Origin: a virus
DNA: 64,000 bases
Reading direction: 5' to 3' (one strand)
IMG/VR virus record: IMGVR_UViG_3300032236_002285
Coordinates: 62,001 to 126,000 of that record
Notes under the pieces: generated by a model
Database searches by the model: none
Told to the model about the DNA's origin: nothing
The model's input: the letters and a program-made list of their open reading frames with translations, nothing else
In this document: piece after piece, positions 34,320 through 41,247 of the stretch
Numbering within the stretch: position 1 is the stretch's first letter
How the letters are laid out: each line of letters opens with the position of its first letter
Position numbers and translations under genes: made by a program

Positions 34320-34804
34320 ATTGAATTTTTTTTTGAAGATTTAAAACTTTTTGAATCTTCTTATATAAAAGAAAGACAATTAAATTATTCCAGTAGTGAA
34401 TTGAAGTGTTACTTCGCTAGGATTGAAAAAACACACTTTGATAACTTACTCTGGTCAACATAATTAAAACGCAAGCATAGCGATAGTTTGAGATACTTCG
34501 ATACAAATATCAATTACTATGACAGCCAAAGTGCCGAGCCGACAGCAAAGCTACCACCGACAAGTGTCACACTTGTAGGTTCAATCTCTAACGAGTTTGG
34601 TAAAATGGTGAAAAGTCCGAAAAGCAACCACGTTAAAGGTCTAAGGAATTCAGAAACTTCCTTTAAATAAAGAACTGAGTGAGATAGTCACTATAACCAT
34701 CGGCAAAGTTTCGGGAGAATTCTTTGTAACGCTTAGGCTAAATTTACTTGTTTGCGATAATTATAAAAGACCAGATTAACAGAAATGTTATCTGGTCTTT
34801 TTTT
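34320..34804 (+). ncRNA. Structured noncoding RNA upstream of ro60 (Y RNA candidate)
   Basis: A 600-bp gap without a credible gene ends in a strong terminator and has a promoter-like start. Local stems visible: ACAAGT/ACTTGT (34560), AAGGAA/TTCCTT (34643), AGTGA/TCACT (34678) and CAAAG/CTTTG (34704). TAGG-TTCAATC-TCTA at 34576-34590 is a tRNA-like T-arm with a canonical TTCRANY loop, as in bacterial YrlA RNAs. AAGTGTTAC (34404) could pair with GTAACGCTT (34726). The next gene encodes Ro60, whose bacterial homologues bind Y RNAs encoded beside them. At up to 480 nt it is longer than known Y RNAs. Parts (ACAGCAAAGCTACCACC and GGTAAAATGGTGAAAAG) also resemble RNase P RNA conserved regions, so the class is not settled. 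Confidence 0.6.
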
Positions 34805-34808
34805 TTTG
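34766..34808 (+). terminator. Terminator of the structured RNA
   Basis: AAAAGACCAGAT, loop, ATCTGGTCTTTT followed by a long T tract. Confidence 0.92.
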
Positions 34809-34841
34809 TAAAAAAATTAATAAAAATTAAAAATATAGATT

Positions 34842-36293
34842 ATGTCAAAATTTAACACAACAATGCCAAAGGCAAAGACTTTAACTGAAAACTTAGCAGG
34901 TGGACAAGCTTATTCACAATCTGATGAATTGGCTTTGGTATCACTATTATTAACATCATTTGTTAATGACCAGTTTTATAGAAATGCTCAAACATCATTA
35001 GATGAGTTGAGAAGACTTTCTGCTAAAGTGAAAGATAAAGAGTTTGTTGCTAAGGCGGCTATCTTTGCTCGTGACCGTTTCGGTATGAGAAGTATTACTC
35101 ATGCTCTTGCTGGTGAATTAACTTCACAACTATCGGGTGCTGAGTGGGGTAAAAACTTCTACGACAAAGTAGTTGTTCGTGTTGATGATATGACTGAAAT
35201 CATGTCATACTACTTAGCTTATAAGACTTCTAAAGATAGTCCTAAGTTTCCAAACGCCTTGAAGAAAGGTTTTGCTAAGGCTTTTGATAAGTTTGATGGT
35301 TACCAATTAGCTAAGTACAAAGGTGACAACAAAGAAGTGAAACTTGTTGACTTGGTTAACATTGTTCACCCAGTTCCTACCTTTAGAAACAAAGCGGCTC
35401 TTGAGTCACTTGTTAAAGGTGAGTTGAAAAACACACAAACTTGGGAATCTATGTTGTCTCAAGCTGGTCAAGTAGCTGAGTCTGAAGAAGACTTGACTAA
35501 ATTGAAGTCTGATGCTTGGTCTGAATTGATTTCTACTAAGAAGATTGGTTACTTTGCGCTTCTTAGAAACTTGAGAAACATTATCACTCAAGCCCCAACA
35601 GCTGTTAAATCAGCTTGTGAAATGTTAGTTGATGAAAAGTTGATTAAGAACTCAAGAGTTCTTCCATTCCGTTTCTCAACTGCTTATGAAGAAATCAGTA
35701 AGATTGGTTCTTCTAAAGAAGTAAGAGATGTTCTTATGGCAATTAACCAAGCGCTTGATATTTCTGTTGCTAACGTACCAGTATTTGACGGTGAAACACT
35801 TGTTGTTATGGACGTCTCTGGTTCTATGAGTGGTAGACCATCTGAGATTGCGTCATTGTTTGGTGCTATCTTGGCTAAAGTTAATAACTGTGATGTTATG
35901 ACTTTCTCTACTGATGCTAAGTATATGTCTTATAATCCAATGGATTCTGTAATGACTATTAGAAATAGCTTCAGATTCTCTGGTGGTGGAACAAACTTCC
36001 GTTCTATCTTCCAGAAGGCTAACAAGAAGTATGACAGAGTTATTATCTTGTCAGACATGCAAGGTTGGGTGGGTTATACTAGTCCATCTGCGGACTTTTC
36101 TCAGTATAAAAAGAAATACAGTGCTAACCCATTTGTATATTCTTGGGATCTTGCTGGTTACTCTACACTTCAATTCCCAGAACAAAATGTCTTTGCTTTG
36201 GCTGGATTCAGTGATAAGGTTTTTCAAATAATGTCTCTTCTTGAAGAAGATAAACAAGCATTATTGAATGAAGTCAGAAGCATAAAAATATAA
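34842..36293 (+). CDS. rsr: Ro60/Rsr-like TROVE and vWA domain protein
   Basis: 483 residues. Residues about 15-300 form the helical TROVE ring (RFGMRSITHALAGEL, NALKKGFAKAFDKFDGYQLAKY, MLVDEKLIKNSRVLPFRF), and the C-terminal von Willebrand A domain has a full MIDAS: DVSGSMSG near residue 324, GGGTNF near 382 and LSDMQ near 402. Ro60 holds misfolded RNA ends in its ring and Y RNA on its outer face; in bacteria Rsr partners PNPase and RNases. Mycobacteriophages such as Bxz1 also encode a Ro-like protein. The structured RNA directly upstream is the probable partner. Confidence 0.92.
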   Translation: MSKFNTTMPKAKTLTENLAGGQAYSQSDELALVSLLLTSFVNDQFYRNAQTSLDELRRLSAKVKDKEFVAKAAIFARDRFGMRSITHALAGELTSQLSGAEWGKNFYDKVVVRVDDMTEIMSYYLAYKTSKDSPKFPNALKKGFAKAFDKFDGYQLAKYKGDNKEVKLVDLVNIVHPVPTFRNKAALESLVKGELKNTQTWESMLSQAGQVAESEEDLTKLKSDAWSELISTKKIGYFALLRNLRNIITQAPTAVKSACEMLVDEKLIKNSRVLPFRFSTAYEEISKIGSSKEVRDVLMAINQALDISVANVPVFDGETLVVMDVSGSMSGRPSEIASLFGAILAKVNNCDVMTFSTDAKYMSYNPMDSVMTIRNSFRFSGGGTNFRSIFQKANKKYDRVIILSDMQGWVGYTSPSADFSQYKKKYSANPFVYSWDLAGYSTLQFPEQNVFALAGFSDKVFQIMSLLEEDKQALLNEVRSIKI

Positions 36294-36303
36294 TTATGCT
36301 TCT
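36276..36303. terminator. Inverted repeat formed by two convergent gene ends
   Basis: AGAAGCATAA, 8-base loop, TTATGCTTCT. The arms code for the last residues of Ro60 on one strand and of the HNH protein on the other. It probably terminates both; no strong T run is present. Confidence 0.65.
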
Positions 36304-36758
36304 GGTTTTCTAACCTCATTATTTTCATGTCTTTTTATCCAATTACAATTATGACATAATATTTGATAAGTGTTATCGGTATCCGATAACACTTTTTTGT
36401 AATATGAAAAAACAGATGAACGACTTTTAAGCTCTTTATAACCACCTCCATTTATATGATCTATACATAAAGCTCTCTTGTCTTCAAATCCACATCTTGA
36501 ACAAGAGTGTCCTAGTTTGTCAAATATTTTTTCTTTAATATCACCTAATTTGTCTTTAGACCATTCTTTTTGATATACTCTTCTATAATCCTTATTATTT
36601 TCCTTCCACTCTTTTTGTTTCTCTTTCTTTCTTAAAATTCTTTCAGGATTTTCCAATTTATCCTTTTCATATTTTTTTTTATTTAGAGCTTTAATTTTTT
36701 CTGGATTATTTTTTCTCCATTGTCTAATATATTCTCTTTTTTCTTCTATTGTTTTCAT
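36294..36758 (-). CDS. HNH endonuclease
   Basis: 154 residues. A Lys/Glu/Arg-rich N-terminal half is followed by CSRCGF, LCIDHINGGG and QILCHNCN, the zinc-binding CxxC pairs and the HNH catalytic core. It is a free-standing homing-type endonuclease. It abuts the end of ro60 and is preceded directly by a 46-residue HTH gene, its likely partner. Confidence 0.88.
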   Translation of the reverse strand: MKTIEEKREYIRQWRKNNPEKIKALNKKKYEKDKLENPERILRKKEKQKEWKENNKDYRRVYQKEWSKDKLGDIKEKIFDKLGHSCSRCGFEDKRALCIDHINGGGYKELKSRSSVFSYYKKVLSDTDNTYQILCHNCNWIKRHENNEVRKPEA

Positions 36759-36899
36759 TTACTTATTATCATTTTTTATATCAATGTAGATATATCTACC
36801 TGATGGAAGTGTTTCTACTTTTATCCATCCTTTTTTAACCCAATTACTAAGAGTATTTCTTGTAATGTTGTATTTTTCCATTATTTCTTTTGCTTTCAT
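36759..36899 (-). CDS. Small helix-turn-helix protein (46 residues)
   Basis: MKAKEIMEKYNITRNTLSNW, then VKKGWIKVETLPSGRYIYID. This is the excisionase/MerR-type HTH with the typical wing ending in an S-G-R strand. Its stop directly abuts the HNH start and a late-type motif stands upstream, so it is a real gene. It may provide DNA target specificity or repress the endonuclease. Confidence 0.75.
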   Translation of the reverse strand: MKAKEIMEKYNITRNTLSNWVKKGWIKVETLPSGRYIYIDIKNDNK

Positions 36900-36902
36900 A
36901 AT

Positions 36903-36913
36903 TTATATATTAA
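36903..36913 (-). promoter_or_regulatory. Late-type promoter motif, minus strand
   Basis: TTAATATATAA on the minus strand, four bases before the HTH start codon. Confidence 0.5.
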
Positions 36914-36996
36914 ATCAGAAAAATCATTTTTGTATATTTTTGTATATTTAATAACAAGGTCTTAATAAAATAATATATAAAGAAAATAAAAATGAC

Positions 36997-37284
36997 ATGA
37001 AAATAGATAAATTTAATGAATTTGTTAGCTCTGAAATATACACTCTTATAGAAAAATCTGAATCCACGCCATTGTCTGATCCAATAGCTATTTCACAAAG
37101 AGATTCCTACAAAAAGTTACTATCTATGGGTGATAAAGTACTACCATATATTTTAGAAAGAAAATCATACATATGGAATATAGCTCTTAAAGAGTTAACC
37201 GGTGTTGAACCTATTGGTGATAAGAGTAGTGAGATAATGGAATTTTGGGAAAAATGGTCAATTGAAAATGGTTATAAGAAGTGA
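36997..37284 (+). CDS. Small tagged protein
   Basis: 95 residues beginning MKIDKFNEFVSSEIY, matching the shared N-terminal tag. The remainder (SYKKLLSMGDKVLPYILE, YIWNIALKELTGVEP, FWEKWSIENGY) resembles a small bacterial family of unknown function found beside toxins and repeat proteins. A TATATA motif lies 15 bases upstream. Confidence 0.65.
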   Translation: MKIDKFNEFVSSEIYTLIEKSESTPLSDPIAISQRDSYKKLLSMGDKVLPYILERKSYIWNIALKELTGVEPIGDKSSEIMEFWEKWSIENGYKK

Positions 37285-37696
37285 TATTGAATATTGGTTT
37301 CCTAATATAGTAGGTAAAAATTTTAAAATAATAAAATCTGAAGGTGATTTTAATTGTGTCTCATATACATTGGATATATATGATGGTTGGATGTGGACAA
37401 ATACTGAAATTTGGCCATATGATAAAATACCCAGAGATTCAGGAATTAATGGTTTTAAAAATTTATATAACTTATATGGATATTTTGAGTGTGAGAATGC
37501 AAATTTTGAGGAGGGATTTGAAAAAGTAGCATTTTATTCAAAAAATGGATATCCAACTCATGCTTCTAAACAATTTGGTAATATTTGGCGCAGTAAACTA
37601 GGTCCCTCTGTTATAATAGAGCACGAAAAAAGTAAACTAAAAACCCACTCAATTGAGTGGGCTTTTTTAATCTCTAAAAATATAATCATCGATTGA
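37268..37696 (+). CDS. DUF7689-like protein
   Basis: 142 residues from ATG 37268 (a TTG lies two codons upstream). WPYDKIPRDSGINGFKNLY, YGYFEC, EKVAFYSKNGYPTHASKQ and WRSKLGPSVIIEH match a family of small bacterial proteins of unknown function (DUF7689). The C-terminal 20 codons run through a terminator hairpin, and a -1 shift at the run GAAAAAAG would end the protein just before it. The annotated end is therefore uncertain. Confidence 0.65.
   Translation: MVIRSDIEYWFPNIVGKNFKIIKSEGDFNCVSYTLDIYDGWMWTNTEIWPYDKIPRDSGINGFKNLYNLYGYFECENANFEEGFEKVAFYSKNGYPTHASKQFGNIWRSKLGPSVIIEHEKSKLKTHSIEWAFLISKNIIID
37644..37668. terminator. Terminator inside the 3' end of the DUF7689 gene
   Basis: CCCACTCAATTGAGTGGG, a self-complementary stem, followed by a T run after one C; it lies inside the coding frame and at the end of the convergent gene. 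Confidence 0.8.
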
Positions 37697-38386
37697 GTTG
37701 GTTATTTCAATTTCATCTATTGTGAATTGTTTAGTTGTTTTATTATATGATCCTACTCTGTATAAATCATCATTAACGAAAACACCAACTTGAATATAGT
37801 CTTCATCATCAACGGTATCCATATATCTATCAAAGTCTATATTATCCTCTTTATAAATATCTCTAAGTCTTTTTAATCCAGCTAAATATTCTTTATCTTG
37901 AAAATTAATATAATCTGTATAAGATTTTTTCAATTCTTCTGTACTTATTTCATTGCTAATAAAATATATTTCAAAAGTATGAACAACTCTTTCATGTCCG
38001 TTTGTTTTATCTATATTATATTCACTTTTTTCAAGTTTTAATCCTTCTTCTTCAACTCTATCTATCATTTCTTCTACAGAAATTTTAATAGTATTTAGAT
38101 TTTCAAGAACCTTATTGAAATTATTTTTACCTGGAACTAAACTGTATTGAATTTGACAAGTGTAAAGTAATCTATATTTTTCATTATCATCAACCTCAGT
38201 ATTAACAGCATGACCTTTTGAGTCAATTAGATATCTGTAGTTATTAACTCTAGCAAAGTCTTTGACATCAACTAAACTATCATTGAATATATCGGTTGAT
38301 ATAGCTTTAGATTTTATGAAATCCGAATATTCTTGAGATGTTCCAAAAGACTCTTTAATAAAGTCATTATACCTCTTTAATCTCAT
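37667..38386 (-). CDS. Tagged hypothetical protein
   Basis: 239 residues beginning MRLKRYNDFIKESFG: the shared tag with I-K-E at residues 10-12. The rest is hydrophilic alpha/beta with no recognised domain. The start overlaps the stop of the tagged methyltransferase (ATGA), so the two are translated together. Confidence 0.7.
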   Translation of the reverse strand: MRLKRYNDFIKESFGTSQEYSDFIKSKAISTDIFNDSLVDVKDFARVNNYRYLIDSKGHAVNTEVDDNEKYRLLYTCQIQYSLVPGKNNFNKVLENLNTIKISVEEMIDRVEEEGLKLEKSEYNIDKTNGHERVVHTFEIYFISNEISTEELKKSYTDYINFQDKEYLAGLKRLRDIYKEDNIDFDRYMDTVDDEDYIQVGVFVNDDLYRVGSYNKTTKQFTIDEIEITNSIDDYIFRD

Positions 38387-39219
38387 TTGAATGATTGATT
38401 TTTTAATATCATTTTAACATGAGTCGAATGAGTTAAATCTACATTAAAGTCTCTTTTTACTTCTTTTTTCAAATAAGGTAACACAAAATCATCTTCATAT
38501 TGAATTGAATAGTCAGATGGTATTTTAGACTTTAGTGTTTCTAATGTTATTGGTAAATAGTTTTCATTTACTTCTCTTTGCCAGTTGTCAGTATATTTAT
38601 ACTTTAGTAAGAAATGTATAAAGTTTCTATAATCTGAGTTTATACTACCCCATATGTTTTCAAAAGAAAGAAGATAGTTTTTGTCAGCTTTTCTTCTTAC
38701 CTTTTTAGCGTCCTCTTTGAAGTTATTAATCTCATTTCTTGTTAATTGTACAGATGGCATCATATCTCTTATTGTGATATATTTAAAATTACCACCAAAA
38801 ACTTGACTATTCCAAAACTTATTAACCGTTAAACTATTTGAATATGAATAAACCTCATGTATAACAGAACTTAAATTTAGCAAAGGATGTTTTAATCCTG
38901 ATAACTCTTTGATTACAATTTGCCAATCGTTAGTTAATATTGCATTCTTTGGTAATTTACCAGAAGCTTTATCTAACATTGTTTGGTCTAAATCATACCC
39001 AATGATTTTAACATTTGGTCTCATCTTAGATACACTTTGTAAAAAAGAACCATCGGCGCAACCAAAGTCAACAATAACATCAAATTTTACCTCTTCTAGA
39101 AAGAATAACTTATCAGACATGGTTGTATTCATGTCGATGATATACTTATCATAGTTAGATATAGGTTTTTCACCTACTAATTCTTCTAAAAATAATTGCC
39201 AAGATAAAATTCTATTCAT
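38383..39219 (-). CDS. SAM-dependent methyltransferase with tag-like N-terminus
   Basis: 278 residues. VIVDFGCADGSFL near residue 49 is the class I SAM-binding motif, IIGYDLD near 72 the acidic loop that binds the ribose. The N-terminus MNRILSWQLFLEELVGE resembles the capsid-targeting tag with an L-E-E site. The target (DNA, RNA, protein or small molecule) is not evident. If packaged, it would act at the start of infection. Confidence 0.72.
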   Translation of the reverse strand: MNRILSWQLFLEELVGEKPISNYDKYIIDMNTTMSDKLFFLEEVKFDVIVDFGCADGSFLQSVSKMRPNVKIIGYDLDQTMLDKASGKLPKNAILTNDWQIVIKELSGLKHPLLNLSSVIHEVYSYSNSLTVNKFWNSQVFGGNFKYITIRDMMPSVQLTRNEINNFKEDAKKVRRKADKNYLLSFENIWGSINSDYRNFIHFLLKYKYTDNWQREVNENYLPITLETLKSKIPSDYSIQYEDDFVLPYLKKEVKRDFNVDLTHSTHVKMILKNQSFK

Positions 39220-39222
39220 AGT

Positions 39223-39233
39223 GTATATATTAA
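39223..39233 (-). promoter_or_regulatory. Late-type promoter motif, minus strand
   Basis: TTAATATATAC on the minus strand, three bases before the methyltransferase start. Confidence 0.6.
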
Positions 39234-39234
39234 A

Positions 39235-40005
39235 TTATTTCCAAATTTTTTCCAGGTCTATCTTTGAGTTTATATCAATTACTTTATTACCTTTCTTTAA
39301 TGAGTACTTTTGAATAGGTTGGAACATTTTAATTATTTTCTTAACTTTTTTAGCATCAGAATCATCTATATCATAATTAAATATCTGAATTAGATTTTCT
39401 ATCTCATTAAAATTAATACTTTTCTTATTACCTAAAAAGTATATAAAATCATAGTTATACTTATTATATCTAACTGCATCTGGCTCATCTGATTTACTTA
39501 TAAGGTAATTAGTTAAACAATTCTCAACACCAATTGATGGTAGACTAAATTTAAAATCTTCAATGATAAACTCTTTTGATTCAGCATTGTAGCTTTTCAT
39601 TACATCTTTATCAATCTTGAAGTAATTAAAATAATTTGATGAAAACTCAATATCAGTTTCTTGTCCTTTGTCATCATCAAAATATTTTAGACTTATAGCT
39701 TTTCCTTTTGTAAATCTTACTATTTCTAAGAATAAGAATACTATGTCAATGCTTTTTAGGTCGTTAAATGAGTAGCCATTTAGGAATATGGCATTTTTTT
39801 CTACAATTTTTTTAAGTTTAGTTATTACTAAACCCAAATCATCTTTGATGTAATTGTACTCGTATTCAATAATGTCCTCAATGTCGGCTTTTTTAATCAC
39901 AACTTCAAAGTCATTATTGTAGAATAAACCTTGAGAAGGAAGTGATTTAGTATCTACTTTCTTTTGAAGATTTAATAACCCCTTTAATAGATTAGATAGA
40001 TTCAT
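39235..40005 (-). CDS. T4-type baseplate hub assembly protein (gp26/gp51-like)
   Basis: 256 residues. KSLPSQGLFYNNDFEVVIKK near residue 20, DIIEYEYNYIKDDLGLV and SIDIVFLFLEIVRFTKG resemble the T4 baseplate family that includes the hub assembly proteins. These act in building the central baseplate hub and are present in small amounts. Assigned by remembered pattern, so medium confidence. Confidence 0.5.
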   Translation of the reverse strand: MNLSNLLKGLLNLQKKVDTKSLPSQGLFYNNDFEVVIKKADIEDIIEYEYNYIKDDLGLVITKLKKIVEKNAIFLNGYSFNDLKSIDIVFLFLEIVRFTKGKAISLKYFDDDKGQETDIEFSSNYFNYFKIDKDVMKSYNAESKEFIIEDFKFSLPSIGVENCLTNYLISKSDEPDAVRYNKYNYDFIYFLGNKKSINFNEIENLIQIFNYDIDDSDAKKVKKIIKMFQPIQKYSLKKGNKVIDINSKIDLEKIWK

Positions 40006-40058
40006 ATTTTACTGGTTATTTTTTATTATATATTATTTTTATGAAGGTCATGTTGTCG

Positions 40059-40067
40059 AATATATAC
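40059..40067 (+). promoter_or_regulatory. Late-type promoter motif AATATATAC
   Basis: It ends four bases before the methyltransferase ATG at 40072 and overlaps a preceding in-frame TTG, which argues for the ATG as start. Confidence 0.6.
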
Positions 40068-40071
40068 TTTG

Positions 40072-40788
40072 ATGATTTTACAAGGTGATTGTTTTGAATT
40101 AATAAAAAATGTTGAAAGTAAGTCTGTGGATTTGATTTTAGTCGATCCACCTTATTTAATTTCAAGAGATTCAAACTTCAAAAGTTATTCAGATGATGCT
40201 TCAAAAGAACTAATAACTAAGTATGGTAAAGTATCAATAGACTTTGGTGACTGGGATAAAGGTGAGTTAGATTGGGATTTTTTATTCAAAGAATACAATC
40301 GTATTTTAAAAGACGGTGGTACTTTAATTATCTTTTATGATGTTTGGAAATCAACCGAGATTAAGGCTATGGCTGATAAATACAAATTCAAACAACCAAG
40401 AGTTTGTCAATGGCAGAAATCAAATCCAGTTCCTATTAATTCTAAATTGAATTACTTATCAAATGCTATTGAATTCTTTTTCACTTTTGTAAAAGGAAAG
40501 AAACCTACTTTTCATTCAGTTTATGATAATGGTGTTTATAAATATCCAATTTGTCACGGTAAAGAAAGATATGAACATCCAACTCAAAAGCCATTACAAC
40601 TGATATCAGACATTATAAACAAACATTCAAATCCGGGTGATGTGGTGCTTGATAATTTTGCTGGTACTGGTACAACAGCACATGCTTGTATATTAAATGA
40701 TAGAAGATATATAGTTATTGAAAGAGATGAGAAGTATTTTGAAATAATAAAATCAAGAATTGATGGTTTAGTAGAACCAATAAAATAA
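40072..40788 (+). CDS. DNA methyltransferase, beta class (N4/N6)
   Basis: 238 residues. DLILVDPPYLI near residue 22 is the catalytic DPPY motif and lies before the SAM motif DNFAGTGTTAHA near 197, the circularly ordered layout of beta-class (MboII/DpnA-type) enzymes. HPTQKPLQLISDII is motif X. It modifies adenine N6 or cytosine N4. With the Dam at 6760 it gives the phage two independent methylation specificities. Confidence 0.9.
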   Translation: MILQGDCFELIKNVESKSVDLILVDPPYLISRDSNFKSYSDDASKELITKYGKVSIDFGDWDKGELDWDFLFKEYNRILKDGGTLIIFYDVWKSTEIKAMADKYKFKQPRVCQWQKSNPVPINSKLNYLSNAIEFFFTFVKGKKPTFHSVYDNGVYKYPICHGKERYEHPTQKPLQLISDIINKHSNPGDVVLDNFAGTGTTAHACILNDRRYIVIERDEKYFEIIKSRIDGLVEPIK

Positions 40789-40799
40789 AATATAAAATT

Positions 40800-41195
40800 A
40801 TGTCTATTGTAGTAAGAAACTCAGATTTAAATGAAGAAACGTTAGCCGCTTTAAATAAATTGGTTGATGTTGATATTAATGCCTCGGTTGCTTTTAAGTT
40901 AATGAGAATTATTAAAGAAATTACATCTATTGTTGATGATAAAACTAAAATGGAACAACGCCTTATTAATAAACACGCCGAAAAAGATGAAGATGGTAAT
41001 GTTATTAGAGTTCAAGATGATAATGGTAATCCAGTTGGTGTTAATATTAAAAATATGGATGCTTACTCAGCTGATATGGCTAATCTAATGGAGATTGAAA
41101 ATGAAATAGGTTATGAAAAGATTAACTTTGAAGACTTAAATCTAAAGACAGCAAGAGTAAAGGATTTAATAAGATTAGAATTTCTTTTTAATTAA
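40800..41195 (+). CDS. Hypothetical protein, possibly tail-related
   Basis: 131 residues, helical, with NxDLNEETLAALNKLVDVDI at the start and FEDLNLKTARVKDLIRLEFLF at the end, a build typical of phage tail chaperone or connector proteins. No firm family. It lies between a methylase and fibre-like genes. Confidence 0.55.
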   Translation: MSIVVRNSDLNEETLAALNKLVDVDINASVAFKLMRIIKEITSIVDDKTKMEQRLINKHAEKDEDGNVIRVQDDNGNPVGVNIKNMDAYSADMANLMEIENEIGYEKINFEDLNLKTARVKDLIRLEFLFN

Positions 41196-41219
41196 TCCAA
41201 TAAATAGTCTTGTCTTTTT

Positions 41220-41228
41220 AATATATAC
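41220..41228 (+). promoter_or_regulatory. Late-type promoter motif AATATATAC
   Basis: It lies 19 bases before the first fibre-like gene. Confidence 0.6.
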
Positions 41229-41247
41229 AAAAAAAGATTACGACTAA

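Noticed and set aside
34488-34670. A 60-codon open frame inside the structured RNA
   Set aside because: It has no ribosome binding or promoter signal of its own, is rich in codons unlike those of neighbouring genes, and overlaps the stem-loops and the T-arm-like element.
34404-34734. Group I intron or plain RNase P RNA in the gap before ro60
   Set aside because: A GAGATAGTC element and ATCTC/GAGAT pairing recall group I P7, but the conserved GACTA partner and flanking exons are missing. RNase P-like stretches exist, but the CR-I and CR-V cores are not convincing. Kept only as alternatives.
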